64,000 nt of DNA. Origin: Roseivirga echinicomitans (GTDB lineage Bacteria; Bacteroidota; Bacteroidia; Cytophagales; Cyclobacteriaceae). This document shows positions 32,442 through 41,841 of this stretch, piece by piece (the stretch's first letter is position 1; every line of letters starts with the position of its first letter). The stretch lies in NCBI RefSeq assembly GCF_001592935.1, contig NZ_LRDB01000001.1, positions 620,001-684,000 of the forward strand. Reading direction: 5' to 3'. The notes beneath the pieces are model-generated. The model did no database searches and was not told the origin of the DNA. It saw only the letters and a program-made list of their open reading frames with translations. The translations under genes and the position numbers were made by a program.

Positions 32442-34805
32442 ATGGTCAAGAACATCTTCATCACCGCGCTGCGTGTCTTTTGGAAAGAACGCGGCTATGC
32501 TATTTTAAACATTTCAGGGCTCACCGTTGGCATTGCCACAAGCCTAATGCTGTTCCTTTATATTCAAGATGAAAAGTCGGTCGATCATTTTCATAAGGAC
32601 ATAGACCGAATCTATCAAGTAATGGAACATCAGCGTTATTCTGGTGGCTATGTACTTACCACAACAGCAAACCCTGGCCCACTAAAAGAAGCTTTTAAGG
32701 CCGAAATGCCTGAAGTGGAATACATCACTCAACTGGTCTGGCAGGAGGAGCGTCTATTTATTGTAAACGACCAATCCTATAAATCACAAGGCAGGGTGGC
32801 CAGCGAAGACTTTTTCCAGGTTTTCGACTTTCCCTTTATTGAAGGGAGTCAAGAAAATAGCTTGACCGCACCAGATGTCGCCTACATTTCTGAATCCTTG
32901 GCGGAACGTATGTTTAAGACCACCGCGGTTTTAGATAAAATGGTTAGCATCAACGGTTGGGGTGAATATAAAATTGGAGGTGTGTTTAAAGACCCGCCCG
33001 TCAACTCAACCCTCGACTTTGAATTTGTACTGCCCATTGAACCTTGGCTTGTCCACAATGAATGGCTGGAAGATTGGGGGAATAATGGCATTAGAGATTA
33101 TGTCAAGCTTCATGAAGGAGTTGATGCTCAGGCCTTCAACATAAAAATTAAAGACTTTATAAAAACGAAGAATGAGGGTTCTGTCGTAGACCTCTTTGTT
33201 CAGAATTTAGGAGAACAATACCTGCACGGAAGATACAAAGATGGAATTCAAGCAGGTGGAAGAATTACCTATGTGAGGTTGTTTGGCTATGTGGCCGTAT
33301 TTATACTGGTCATTGCCTGTATCAATTTCATGAACTTGGCTACGGCACGTTCTTCAAAAAGAGCCAAAGAAGTAGGCGTAAAGAAAGCAGTGGGTTCTAC
33401 CCGAGGTCAGCTGATAGCTCAGTTTATGGGAGAATCTGTAATTATGGCTTTGGCCTCCACATTACTGGCGGGTTTGGTGATTATGCTCTTGTTACCCTCC
33501 CTTAATGACTTTACCGATAAAGCGATGGCCTTCTCCCTTTTAGATGTGAATAACCTGCTGTTGATTATTGGAATAGCCTTGGTGGTGGGTGTTTTGGCAG
33601 GCAGCTACCCTTCCGTTTTTCTTTCGTCCTTTTCGCCAATCAAAGTATTGCGAGGCAGTTTCCGTTCTTCGGGTTGGACCAATGGGATACGAAAAGGCTT
33701 GGTGGTTTTTCAATTTCTGATTTCCATTTTCTTGATCATCAGTAGCATGGCCGTTCACAAGCAGATTTCTTATGTAAAGAATATCAACCTCGGTTATAAT
33801 AAAGAGAACGTGATCTATATTCCTATGGAAGGAGAACTTCAGAACGAAAGTAAGATTGAGCTTTTCAAGGCTAAAATGCTGGAAAATCCGAACATTTTGA
33901 ATGTATCTACGGCCAGCAATACTCCTATCAATATTGGTAGCTCTACTTCTGGCGGTTTTTCTTGGGAAGGAAAAGACCCTGAAAGCGAAGTGCTATTTAC
34001 AGTATTGCAGGTGAGCACCGGTTTTATTGAAACCTTGGGAATGGAAATGAAAGAAGGCCGTTCTTTTGACCCTAATTTGGTGAGCGATACGCTCAATGTG
34101 GTCATCAATGAGCAGACGGCCAAAAACATGAACATTGAAAGCCCATTGAATCAGCCCATCACTTTTTGGGACAGACAAGGCAAGGTGGTTGGCATCGTAA
34201 AGGACTTCCATTTTGCTTCGCTGCACAATAAAATTGACCCCTTGGTGATCAGTTTAAGGCCAGAGTCATCGAGTGTAATGTTTATGAAAACCACTACCGA
34301 AAACACCAAAGCCACTTTAGATTATGTAGAAGAGGTGTTTAAAGAAGTGAATGGTCAGTATCCGTTTGAGTACCAGTTTTTAGATGAGCAATACGAAAAC
34401 CTCTATCGCAGAGAATCCGATATTGGTACTTTGGCCAATATTTTCACCCTGATTGCCGTATTTATTTCACTTTTAGGACTCTTTGGTTTGGCTTCTTTTG
34501 CCGCAGAGCAGCGCATCAAGGAAATAGGGATTCGCAAAGTGTTGGGCGCTGGAATTTCTAATTTGATAATGCTCTTGGCCAAGAACTTCCTGCTGTTGGT
34601 GCTTTTGGGCTTTGGAATTGCCGTGCCATTGTCCTACTTCTTCTTGTCGGATTTCCTCTCGGCCTTCGAGTATCAAGCAACCATTGGTGTAGGCGTATAT
34701 GTTTTTGCTGGCTGTGCATCTGTGCTCATTGCTTTGCTTACGGTAAGCTATCATTCATTCCGTGCTGCGGCAGCCAATCCAGTGAAGAGCTTGAAGTATG
34801 AGTAA
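32442..34805 (+). CDS. FtsX/MacB-type ABC transporter permease
   Basis: A 787-residue permease with two FtsX units: an N-terminal helix (about 20-40), a periplasmic MacB-core-like domain, three helices around residues 290-400, then a second periplasmic domain and a final three-helix group after residue 680. The motifs ATARSSKRAKEVGVKKAVGS and EQRIKEIGIRKVLGA are the cytoplasmic coupling helices. No ATPase gene is adjacent, so it must borrow one. In Bacteroidota such proteins are common and their cargo (peptides, lipids or drugs) is mostly unknown. Confidence 0.87.
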   Translation: MVKNIFITALRVFWKERGYAILNISGLTVGIATSLMLFLYIQDEKSVDHFHKDIDRIYQVMEHQRYSGGYVLTTTANPGPLKEAFKAEMPEVEYITQLVWQEERLFIVNDQSYKSQGRVASEDFFQVFDFPFIEGSQENSLTAPDVAYISESLAERMFKTTAVLDKMVSINGWGEYKIGGVFKDPPVNSTLDFEFVLPIEPWLVHNEWLEDWGNNGIRDYVKLHEGVDAQAFNIKIKDFIKTKNEGSVVDLFVQNLGEQYLHGRYKDGIQAGGRITYVRLFGYVAVFILVIACINFMNLATARSSKRAKEVGVKKAVGSTRGQLIAQFMGESVIMALASTLLAGLVIMLLLPSLNDFTDKAMAFSLLDVNNLLLIIGIALVVGVLAGSYPSVFLSSFSPIKVLRGSFRSSGWTNGIRKGLVVFQFLISIFLIISSMAVHKQISYVKNINLGYNKENVIYIPMEGELQNESKIELFKAKMLENPNILNVSTASNTPINIGSSTSGGFSWEGKDPESEVLFTVLQVSTGFIETLGMEMKEGRSFDPNLVSDTLNVVINEQTAKNMNIESPLNQPITFWDRQGKVVGIVKDFHFASLHNKIDPLVISLRPESSSVMFMKTTTENTKATLDYVEEVFKEVNGQYPFEYQFLDEQYENLYRRESDIGTLANIFTLIAVFISLLGLFGLASFAAEQRIKEIGIRKVLGAGISNLIMLLAKNFLLLVLLGFGIAVPLSYFFLSDFLSAFEYQATIGVGVYVFAGCASVLIALLTVSYHSFRAAAANPVKSLKYE

Positions 34806-34815
34806 GTAAATTATG

Positions 34816-34856
34816 AGCTTGTTTCGGTTTTCGTTAATGCAGAGCCGGAACAAGCT
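34816..34856. terminator. bidirectional terminator between convergent genes
   Basis: AGCTTGTTTCGG (34816-34827) with CCGGAACAAGCT (34845-34856), 11 of 12 paired, between the FtsX-type permease and the convergent membrane-protein gene. Confidence 0.65.
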
Positions 34857-34860
34857 TAAA

Positions 34861-35313
34861 TTATTCCTTCACAGGCGCATAAGGATTAATCTCCCTCAGC
34901 TTTTCTTCCAAAGCGCGAAGGTCTTTAATGCGTAACCAGCTAATGCGCAGTTTGTGCTTTTGCAGCTTATCATCTTTGTCCAACAGGTTCATACCAATGT
35001 GGAGGTGATCGGTTTCGTAATAACTATCAAAGTTGTACTTGGTCACCAAAATTGAATTTTCCTTTTTCGAAAATAATTTTCTTGTGCTGATGGCAATCCC
35101 TCCTTCCGTTTCCATTGCAGTAACATACAACGGCCAATTCACCAGGCTAGATAAAAAACCAAAAATAGGCGCAAAGGCCACCAATAAGATCAAACTGGGC
35201 AGGTCTGGGCGGATAATGTATTTGTATACAAAGATGAAAACCGCAAAAAGCAGGTAGAAATACAGTAAGTATTTAAAACGGTTCACTTTTCCTTTGTTGC
35301 TAATCTGCTTCAT
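34861..35313 (-). CDS. small membrane protein, unknown function
   Basis: A 150-residue protein with two hydrophobic segments in the first half (about residues 14-30 and 38-62), separated by a short loop (RPDLPS), followed by an ~85-residue cytoplasmic beta-rich domain (ILVTKYNFDSYYETDHLHIGM). The layout recalls small PH-like or YcxB-like membrane proteins, but I do not recognise a specific family. It stands alone between convergent and divergent neighbours. Confidence 0.7.
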   Translation of the reverse strand: MKQISNKGKVNRFKYLLYFYLLFAVFIFVYKYIIRPDLPSLILLVAFAPIFGFLSSLVNWPLYVTAMETEGGIAISTRKLFSKKENSILVTKYNFDSYYETDHLHIGMNLLDKDDKLQKHKLRISWLRIKDLRALEEKLREINPYAPVKE

Positions 35314-35451
35314 AGTAGATGGTTTTTCGAAGGGTGAATTTAATCAAAAATGAGATATATGAATTTTATTTTCTGACCGAGGCAACGGTTTTGGCAACTC
35401 ACTCCGTATGGGCTTCAGAATCAATAAATGTTTCACATAACTCAAAAGAAA

Positions 35452-36240
35452 ATGTTAAAGAAAATCTTAATCATGTCGTTTTCCTTGGCGCTCATCACAG
35501 CTTGCCAAGACGATGAAATATCAAGTGACATTAGTGATGTAACCGTAACGGAAATTAATACAGAGAGTTTGCCAAGTTCTGTACAGACTTACATCAATGA
35601 AAATTTTGTGGGCGAAGTAGCTACTTCGGCTTTTAAGGTGACGAGTTCGGAAGCTACCAATTTCGAAGTGTTTTTAACCAATAGTATGAACTTGGTTTTT
35701 TCGCAAAACGGAGACCTAGAAGAGTTTGGTGAAGACGTATCTCAGGTGGATTGTGCTGGCCGTCCGCAACGCAGAGGAAAGCATCAGAGGAAAGGGGATC
35801 GACCTGAAGGCGATAGGCCGACTCAGTTGGAAGTGGCCGATTTACCAACCTCAGCTGCAGATTATTTAACGACCAATTACCCTGACAGCACCGTGCTAAA
35901 AGTGATGTTTATTGATAATGCAGACATTAGTCAATACCATGTTTTGGTCAAAGAAGTGGGCGTAGTGGTTTTCGATGTGGATGGAAATTTCGTAGAACTG
36001 AAAGAACGTCAAGAAAAGAACTGCAGACGTTTTGAGAAAGTTGAAATTGAAGATTTAGCGGAAGCAATTAGAACTTATATCACCAATAACTACCCTGACA
36101 ATGAAGTGTTAGGCGCTAGAACTGGAGAAAGAAATGGAGCTACTGAAATTCACGTTTTAGTGAAAGAGGTTGGCGCTTTGATATTCGATGCAGACGGAAA
36201 TTTCGTTGAGTTGAAAACGTGTGGGATGAAAAGGGGCTAA
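35452..36240 (+). CDS. PepSY-like lipoprotein with three repeats
   Basis: I start at 35452 because MLKKILIMSFSLALITAC is a clean lipoprotein signal; an in-frame ATG 24 bases upstream would bury it. The mature protein has three PepSY-like units (about residues 35-100, 125-187 and 197-260 of the short form); the last two each end in YHVLVKEVGVVVFDVDGNF or a close match, the first is diverged. A basic hydrophilic linker (RPQRRGKHQRKGDRPEGDRP) separates units 1 and 2. PepSY-like domains are thought to bind or inhibit other envelope proteins; the partner is unknown. Confidence 0.8.
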   Translation: MLKKILIMSFSLALITACQDDEISSDISDVTVTEINTESLPSSVQTYINENFVGEVATSAFKVTSSEATNFEVFLTNSMNLVFSQNGDLEEFGEDVSQVDCAGRPQRRGKHQRKGDRPEGDRPTQLEVADLPTSAADYLTTNYPDSTVLKVMFIDNADISQYHVLVKEVGVVVFDVDGNFVELKERQEKNCRRFEKVEIEDLAEAIRTYITNNYPDNEVLGARTGERNGATEIHVLVKEVGALIFDADGNFVELKTCGMKRG

Positions 36241-36261
36241 GCTCCGTTTCATAATTGAGGG

Positions 36262-36283
36262 CCGGAAATCGAAAGATTTCCGG
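36262..36283 (+). terminator. terminator after the PepSY-like gene
   Basis: Perfect stem CCGGAAATC-GAAA-GATTTCCGG followed by TATCTTTTTG. It sits 21 bp after the stop codon and only 22 bp before the sigma-factor start, so the sigma gene needs a promoter in or downstream of this hairpin. Confidence 0.8.
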
Positions 36284-36305
36284 TATCTTTTTGCAACCAA
36301 ACAAA

Positions 36306-36842
36306 ATGACAGAGAACATAATACAGCTTATTGAAGGATGTAAATCCAATGACAGGGCCGCCCAAGCAGCACTGTATAAGCAATATTATGGCTACGCAAT
36401 GAGCATCTGTATGCCTTATTCAAAAACCAGAGATGAAGCAGAAGAAATTGCCCACGATGGTTTTCTGAAAGTCTTTACCAACATCGAAAAGTATGATATA
36501 GACTTTGGCTTTAAAGGGTGGATCAGACGCATATTTATCAACGCTGCGATTGATTACTTTAGAAGTAACAAAAAACACTACGATCAGGATGATATTGATG
36601 AGGCCAGAGGTGTAGAAAGTTTTGAAGACAACATTATCGATCAACTTTCAGCTCAGGAAATTGTGCTCCTAGTTCAGGGCTTGCCCCCAGCTTACAAAAT
36701 GGTGTTTAACCTCTATGTAATGGAAGGCTACAAGCATCATGAAATTGCAACACAATTGGGGATTAACGAAGGCACATCGAAATCCAATTTGGCGAAAGCC
36801 AGGAATAAACTAAAGCTAGCATTAAGCCGCCAGGCATCTTAA
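36306..36842 (+). CDS. ECF RNA polymerase sigma factor
   Basis: A 178-residue ECF sigma factor; the ATG at 36306 is preferred since an upstream start at 36255 lies in the terminator hairpin. Region 2 has DEAEEIAHDGFLKVFTNIEKY and FKGWIRRIFINAAIDYFR; region 4 has LPPAYKMVFNLYVMEGYKHHEIA and the HTH end GTSKSNLAKARNKLK. It forms a unit with the FecR-type anti-sigma gene 10 bp downstream and the TonB receptor after it, the usual trans-envelope signalling arrangement. Confidence 0.93.
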   Translation: MTENIIQLIEGCKSNDRAAQAALYKQYYGYAMSICMPYSKTRDEAEEIAHDGFLKVFTNIEKYDIDFGFKGWIRRIFINAAIDYFRSNKKHYDQDDIDEARGVESFEDNIIDQLSAQEIVLLVQGLPPAYKMVFNLYVMEGYKHHEIATQLGINEGTSKSNLAKARNKLKLALSRQAS

Positions 36843-36852
36843 TAGCAGGATT

Positions 36853-37719
36853 ATGGAAAACTTTGACAAGAAAATAGAAAATAAACTGTCCTCATATCAA
36901 CATGAAGAACTGCCTAGTGATGCTTCTGCAAAACGCATGTTTGAAATGCTGGATGAAGTGCTTCCGCAGGAAACCAAGGTGGTGCCTTTACAGGAAGTGA
37001 AGCCAGCAAAATCGGTTTCTAGTTTCTTTTTAAAAGTGGCCGCTTCCATTGCTATTTTACTCACTGCTGGCTATGCTTTTTATACTTTCAATGAGGTAGA
37101 AATAAGCGTAGGAAATACGGCTCAAAAGGAAGTGATCTTGCCAGATGGATCCATCGTGACGATGAATTCTGGCTCTCAAATTCAGTACAACAAATTACTT
37201 TGGAAATTGAAGCGTGAATTGAGTCTTGAAGGAGAAGCCTTTTTTGAGGTTGAAAAAGGAGAAAAGTTTGTGGTGAACTCAACTTTGGGAAGAACTCAAG
37301 TATTAGGTACCAGCTTTAATATTTATGCCCGAGGAAAGAAATACGAAGTGAAATGCAGCACGGGAAAAGTATTGGTAAGCTCTAATCGCACTAATGAAGA
37401 AGTAATTCTTTTGCCGGGTGAGGGGGTGGTGCTTAAAGAAGAGATACTTCGACCTTTTGAATACAATATGGAAGAAAATGACGATTGGCGCCAAGGCGAA
37501 TTTTACTTCGATCAGGCATTTTTTGACATTGTGATTGCCGAATTGGAAAGACAATATGGCGTTACTGTAAGCTACCCTGATCGCTATAAAAAGGAAAGAT
37601 ATACAGGCTATTTCAATAACAAAGATTTGGCCATGGCCTTGAAAATGGTGAGCGAGGCAATGGGCCTAGAAGCCAAGCAAAAAGGTAAAAACATTGAAAT
37701 GATACCTTTAAAAGAATAG
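36853..37719 (+). CDS. FecR-type anti-sigma factor
   Basis: A 288-residue FecR protein: N-terminal cytoplasmic anti-sigma part, one membrane helix (about residues 56-75), then a periplasmic FecR domain starting at QKEVILPDGSIVTMNSGSQI with the typical GEAFFEVEKGEKFVV segment, and a C-terminal secretin/TonB-like signalling domain. It holds the sigma factor inactive until the receptor reports its ligand. Confidence 0.92.
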   Translation: MENFDKKIENKLSSYQHEELPSDASAKRMFEMLDEVLPQETKVVPLQEVKPAKSVSSFFLKVAASIAILLTAGYAFYTFNEVEISVGNTAQKEVILPDGSIVTMNSGSQIQYNKLLWKLKRELSLEGEAFFEVEKGEKFVVNSTLGRTQVLGTSFNIYARGKKYEVKCSTGKVLVSSNRTNEEVILLPGEGVVLKEEILRPFEYNMEENDDWRQGEFYFDQAFFDIVIAELERQYGVTVSYPDRYKKERYTGYFNNKDLAMALKMVSEAMGLEAKQKGKNIEMIPLKE

Positions 37720-37786
37720 GCTTATGTTTGCTTAGCACAACAAGCAAAAGCATCCACCTTGCGAGGTGAAATGATTACAACCTTCT

Positions 37787-40480
37787 ATGAGAAATCGATT
37801 TATAGTCATCGTTTTTATCAGCTGTACATTGCCAAACCTTCTGTTTGGCAATGGTGATGTTGTGATCAATGAACAATTTAAAAATGCACCCCTTAAAGAG
37901 GTTTTAAGAACGCTAAGGGACAATTATCAATTGAAAATTGCCTTTACCGACAAGTTCGTTCGCGATATTGAAATCAATGCATCGATTAATAACCTCAATG
38001 TTTACGACACATTCTCCAAGGTTTTAGAAGGCACAGATCTCACCTTTGAATTGGTTTCTGCCAACACGGTAATCATCAAAAGAAAGAAGACTGAGTTGGT
38101 AGAAGTGGCCAGTACTTTTGAGTTAACAGCGGTGGTGAGTGATGCCATTTCTGGAGAGGAATTGCCCTATGCATACGTTTGGGTAAATAGTCGTCAGCAA
38201 AATATAATGGCCAATGTTGAAGGCTACTTCTCCATCCCCTCAGTGAATGAACAGACCCAACTGAACATTTCCTATTTAGGCTATAATGACACCCTATTGA
38301 CGATAAGTGATGATTATAGAAATAGAAGATTGCAAATTAAACTTCAACCCAACTATGTTGAATTAGAAGATGTCTTGGTGGAATCGGAAAAGGAAACGAA
38401 CGATTTTAAAAGCGAAGAACAGGCAGGTAAATTCACTATGAATCCTGCCATTGCTCAAAAAACGCCATCGGTGGGAGAAGAAGATGTCTTCAGAACTTTA
38501 CAATTGCTGCCGGGGGTAAATGCCACCAATGAGGCTTCTTCGGGGCTCAGTATCAATGGCGGAACCTCAAATCAAAACCTCGTACTCTTCGATGGTTTTA
38601 CGGTATATCATGTAGATCATTTCTTTGGGTACTTTAGCGCATTTAACCCTTTGGCCATTAAATCGCTTCGGCTGTATAAAGGCGGCTTCGAATCCAAATA
38701 TGGCGGCAGGGTATCCAGCGTGGTTGATATTTCCGGAAAAGATGGTAACCGCAATAAAACAAGTGGTTCTTTAGGAGTCAATTTGTTAAGTGTAAACACG
38801 TCTTTAGAAGTGCCACTTTCAGATAATGGAGCAACCTTATTCTTTTCAGGAAGGCGGTCTTACACCGACATTTGGAGTTCCTCTTTGTTTGAAAACATCT
38901 TCTCTATTTTTGAAAGCAGTATTACCGAAGACCAAGATGCACAGATTCCAGGAGCAGTACGAAGCATAAGAAGTGAGCTCATTCCTGACTTTTATTATAC
39001 CGATCTCAACCTAAAAATTTCGACAAGAATTAGCCCTAAAAATCACTTGTCGTTTAGTTTTTACGATAGCAACGATATTCTGAATTACACTGAAACTTCC
39101 CAAACTAGATATAGGGATACACTTCGTGTGGACACCGATAAATTGGGAATTATTAAATGGGGGAATGTGGGCACTTCGTTGAACCTTTCACGCCTATGGA
39201 ACACAAGCCATTACTCCAGCTTATTACTTTCTTATTCCAACTATGAAAGCACCTATAACGAAAGAGCGACCAGTAAAAGCGTGTCAAGAACCGAAGGCGA
39301 ATTTGAGTCAAGCACCAAACAAGATCAAGTGAATAGTATCGAAGATGTTTCTTTAAAGTTCGATCATGAATGGGACATTAACAGTTCCAGTAAAATCGAA
39401 ACGGGAGTCATGGTCTCCCTATATAATAATGAATTTAGGTACGAAGCGGACGACTCGGTATTGGTGGATAATTCGATGAATCAGGCATCGCTACTTGCTC
39501 ATTACATCCAAGGCTCATTCTACCTCAACCCAAGCTTTTCCTTCACCCCTGGCCTTCGTACGAGCTACCTTTCAACCACCCAAAAGGTTTATTTGGAACC
39601 AAGGCTGTCATTTCTTTATCAACTCAATAGCAGCTTCCAATTGAAAGGAGCTACGGGTTTATACAATCAGTTCATTAATCAGTCGAATACGAAGAATGTG
39701 CTTGAAGGTAGTCGTGATTTCTGGATTTTGGCCAACGATAAAACCGTTCCTGTTCAGCATGCTTGGCATGGCCTTTTAAGTTTGGAATACAATAAAGGCG
39801 GGCACGTATTCTCTGTCAGTTATTTCAGAAAAGAGTTTGACGGTTTACTGGAATACGCTTTTAAAAACGGAAGCCTAATTACTCAGTTCGATGATGAAAG
39901 AAGGGTTTTTGATGAGGGAAAAGGAACCTCCAAGGGTCTTGAATTTATGGTAAAACGTGATTTCGGGAAGTTAAGCAGCTGGTTGTCTTATACGCTATCC
40001 GAGGTTAAATATACCTTTCCCAGACTCAATCGGGGGAAAAGCTATTTTGCCGATCATGACCAACGCCACGAACTGAATTGGTATGGCACTTATACTTATA
40101 AGAATTTCGAATTTTCAGCCACTTGGGTATATGGTTCAGGAAAACCGTACAGTACATTCGATGGTATAGAAACAAGAAAGCCTTCAGACGATAGAGGCCC
40201 TACCATAGGCAAATTAAATTTCACAGAAAAAAATGGGGAGCGTCTTCCAGAATACCATCGCCTTGATGTGAGTGCAAAGTATCGATTTCAATTAGGCTTA
40301 GGCAGTGCGTATGTTGCTTTGAGCATTTTCAATCTGTATGATCGCGAAAATGTGTTCGACACCAAAGTGTCGGTGATTGCGCCAGCCGATTCAAGAAATC
40401 GAAGAAATCCAATCATCAGTTCAACAAATGTAGCCTTGATGGGAATCACCCCAAACCTATCTTTTGGAATTGAGTTTTGA
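37787..40480 (+). CDS. TonB-dependent receptor with signalling (STN) domain
   Basis: An 897-residue outer-membrane receptor: signal peptide, STN domain (about residues 20-95), a carboxypeptidase-like regulatory beta-sandwich (about 105-190), plug (about 220-320 with LQLLPGVNATNEASSGLSINGG and LYKGGFESKYGGRVSSVVDISG), and a barrel to the C-terminal Phe. The STN domain links it to the FecR protein encoded just upstream. No SusD partner follows, so it is not a standard SusCD glycan importer. Its ligand is unknown. Confidence 0.88.
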   Translation: MRNRFIVIVFISCTLPNLLFGNGDVVINEQFKNAPLKEVLRTLRDNYQLKIAFTDKFVRDIEINASINNLNVYDTFSKVLEGTDLTFELVSANTVIIKRKKTELVEVASTFELTAVVSDAISGEELPYAYVWVNSRQQNIMANVEGYFSIPSVNEQTQLNISYLGYNDTLLTISDDYRNRRLQIKLQPNYVELEDVLVESEKETNDFKSEEQAGKFTMNPAIAQKTPSVGEEDVFRTLQLLPGVNATNEASSGLSINGGTSNQNLVLFDGFTVYHVDHFFGYFSAFNPLAIKSLRLYKGGFESKYGGRVSSVVDISGKDGNRNKTSGSLGVNLLSVNTSLEVPLSDNGATLFFSGRRSYTDIWSSSLFENIFSIFESSITEDQDAQIPGAVRSIRSELIPDFYYTDLNLKISTRISPKNHLSFSFYDSNDILNYTETSQTRYRDTLRVDTDKLGIIKWGNVGTSLNLSRLWNTSHYSSLLLSYSNYESTYNERATSKSVSRTEGEFESSTKQDQVNSIEDVSLKFDHEWDINSSSKIETGVMVSLYNNEFRYEADDSVLVDNSMNQASLLAHYIQGSFYLNPSFSFTPGLRTSYLSTTQKVYLEPRLSFLYQLNSSFQLKGATGLYNQFINQSNTKNVLEGSRDFWILANDKTVPVQHAWHGLLSLEYNKGGHVFSVSYFRKEFDGLLEYAFKNGSLITQFDDERRVFDEGKGTSKGLEFMVKRDFGKLSSWLSYTLSEVKYTFPRLNRGKSYFADHDQRHELNWYGTYTYKNFEFSATWVYGSGKPYSTFDGIETRKPSDDRGPTIGKLNFTEKNGERLPEYHRLDVSAKYRFQLGLGSAYVALSIFNLYDRENVFDTKVSVIAPADSRNRRNPIISSTNVALMGITPNLSFGIEF

Positions 40481-40484
40481 TTGC

Positions 40485-41018
40485 TTAACCGAACTTGATT
40501 TTACTCGTCAAGTCCCATAACACCACGCCAATACTGACCGAAATGTTTAGGGAATGCTTCGTGCCAAACTGAGGAATTTCCAAACAAGCATCAGCGGCTT
40601 CAATCACTTCGTCTTCCACCCCAAAAACCTCGTTGCCAAAAACTAAAGCATACTTTTGGTCTTTTTCAATTTTGAAATTCTCTAGTGAAGTGCTGTTATC
40701 TGCTTGTTCTACCGCCAGCACTTTGTATCCCTTTTGCTGTAAGTTTTTACAAAGTGTCGTGGTGTTTTCTGCGTGTTCCCAATCCACAGATTCCGTAGCG
40801 CCTAAGGCTGTTTTATTGATTTCTCTATGGGGAGGTTGGGCGGTAATACCGCAGAGGTAGACCTTTTCGATGGCGAAAGCATCGGAAGTACGAAAGGCCG
40901 AACCGACATTGTTCATGCTGCGGACGTTATCTAGAATAAGCACGAGGGGAAGCTTCTCAGTGGTTTTGAATTCTTCCAGTGTCAGTCTATCGAGTTCGTC
41001 ATTCTTGAGTTTTCGCAT
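40485..41018 (-). CDS. TrmH/SpoU-family RNA 2'-O-methyltransferase
   Basis: A 177-residue SPOUT methyltransferase. I choose the ATG at 41018, because an upstream start at 41051 would run through a terminator hairpin. Family motifs: LILDNVRSMNNVGSAFRTSDA, ALVFGNEVFGVEDE and IPQFGTKHSLNISVSIGVVL, which build the knot and SAM site. It methylates tRNA or rRNA; the exact site is not evident. Convergent with the TonB receptor with only 4 bp between stops. Confidence 0.87.
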   Translation of the reverse strand: MRKLKNDELDRLTLEEFKTTEKLPLVLILDNVRSMNNVGSAFRTSDAFAIEKVYLCGITAQPPHREINKTALGATESVDWEHAENTTTLCKNLQQKGYKVLAVEQADNSTSLENFKIEKDQKYALVFGNEVFGVEDEVIEAADACLEIPQFGTKHSLNISVSIGVVLWDLTSKIKFG

Positions 41019-41030
41019 GCCCAAAATTAA

Positions 41031-41062
41031 AAAAAGTATCGCTCTTATCACCGATACTTTTT
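41031..41062. terminator. bidirectional terminator
   Basis: AAAAAGTATCG (41031-41041) with CGATACTTTTT (41052-41062). It lies in the gap before the methyltransferase start. Confidence 0.7.
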
Positions 41063-41068
41063 AGGCAT

Positions 41069-41097
41069 AAAAAAAGAGTAGAGTCCTAAGACCCTAC
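41069..41097 (-). terminator. terminator of the outer-membrane barrel gene
   Basis: GTAGAGTC (41078-41085) with GACCCTAC (41090-41097) containing one G-U pair, followed on the minus strand by a T-tract. It lies 28 bp after the stop of the 41125-41742 gene. Confidence 0.7.
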
Positions 41098-41124
41098 CCT
41101 ACACATATGGCTTTCAAAGAACCA

Positions 41125-41742
41125 TCAAAAATGAAAGCCGATATAGACTGTTAATGCCGAATTTTTTGCTTCGCTCGTGGCTTCTCCAGCGAACGATCCT
41201 GATTTACCGATTTCTCGGAAACCGTAGTTATACCTTACTCCCAAAATACCTCCGTCAAAGTCGTAACCTAAACCTCCAACCGCACCATAATCTATGGTAT
41301 TGAAGTCGTCTCGGTCTAGTTCTTGGATACTGTTGATGGAACCGTCTCCATCTACATCTTTGATTTTAACTCCAGCCAAGAAGCCTACATAAGGTCCGGC
41401 ATGAAGGTTAAGCTTGCCCAAGTTGGCGCTAAGCATAACAGGCATTTTGATATAATTAAGGTTGTATTTGTATTTACCACTTCCTGAAAGGAAGTTGTTG
41501 TACTGCACTGCAGCTCCTTTTTGAGCGTATAGGAATTCGTGTTGAATGCCTAAGAAATCTGTGATTTTAATGCGGTTATAAATACCAATGTTTAAACCGA
41601 CTTTGGCGTTTTCGTCATCCACATCATCTACATATAGATTTGAAATATTGGCGCCAACAGTAAAACCTGTTTGGGCCTTTGCCGCTGATGCTATTAGCAA
41701 CATCATTAGAGCAATTATGTATAGTTTATTTGTCGTTTTCAT
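41125..41742 (-). CDS. outer-membrane beta-barrel protein
   Basis: A 205-residue protein with signal peptide (MKTTNKLYIIALMMLLIA, then KAQ). It begins with TGFTVGANISNLYVDD, alternates hydrophobic strands (YNRIKITDFLGIQHEFLYAQKG, shortened in practice to the family pattern) and ends in LTVYIGFHF, a C-terminal Phe as in barrel proteins. It matches the PorT-like/OMP_b-brl_2 type. Structural or receptor role unknown. Confidence 0.8.
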   Translation of the reverse strand: MKTTNKLYIIALMMLLIASAAKAQTGFTVGANISNLYVDDVDDENAKVGLNIGIYNRIKITDFLGIQHEFLYAQKGAAVQYNNFLSGSGKYKYNLNYIKMPVMLSANLGKLNLHAGPYVGFLAGVKIKDVDGDGSINSIQELDRDDFNTIDYGAVGGLGYDFDGGILGVRYNYGFREIGKSGSFAGEATSEAKNSALTVYIGFHF

Positions 41743-41783
41743 GGTTCTAGATTTTTCGTAAGTTTTTATATGCTTAGCTTTTT

Positions 41784-41814
41784 AAAGTAGGCTCCTGTTA
41801 TAGGAGCCTACTTT
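41784..41814 (-). terminator. strong hairpin after the coiled-coil lipoprotein gene
   Basis: Perfect 12-bp stem AAAGTAGGCTCC (41784-41795) with GGAGCCTACTTT (41803-41814), 28 bp past the stop codon of the gene at 41842. Confidence 0.75.
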
Positions 41815-41841
41815 CTTGCTATTACTCAGTTGAGGAGGGTA

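Noticed and set aside
41019-41051. Longer N-terminus for the TrmH-type methyltransferase
   Set aside because: The extra codons run through the AAAAAGTATCG/CGATACTTTTT terminator hairpin and add a non-family sequence.
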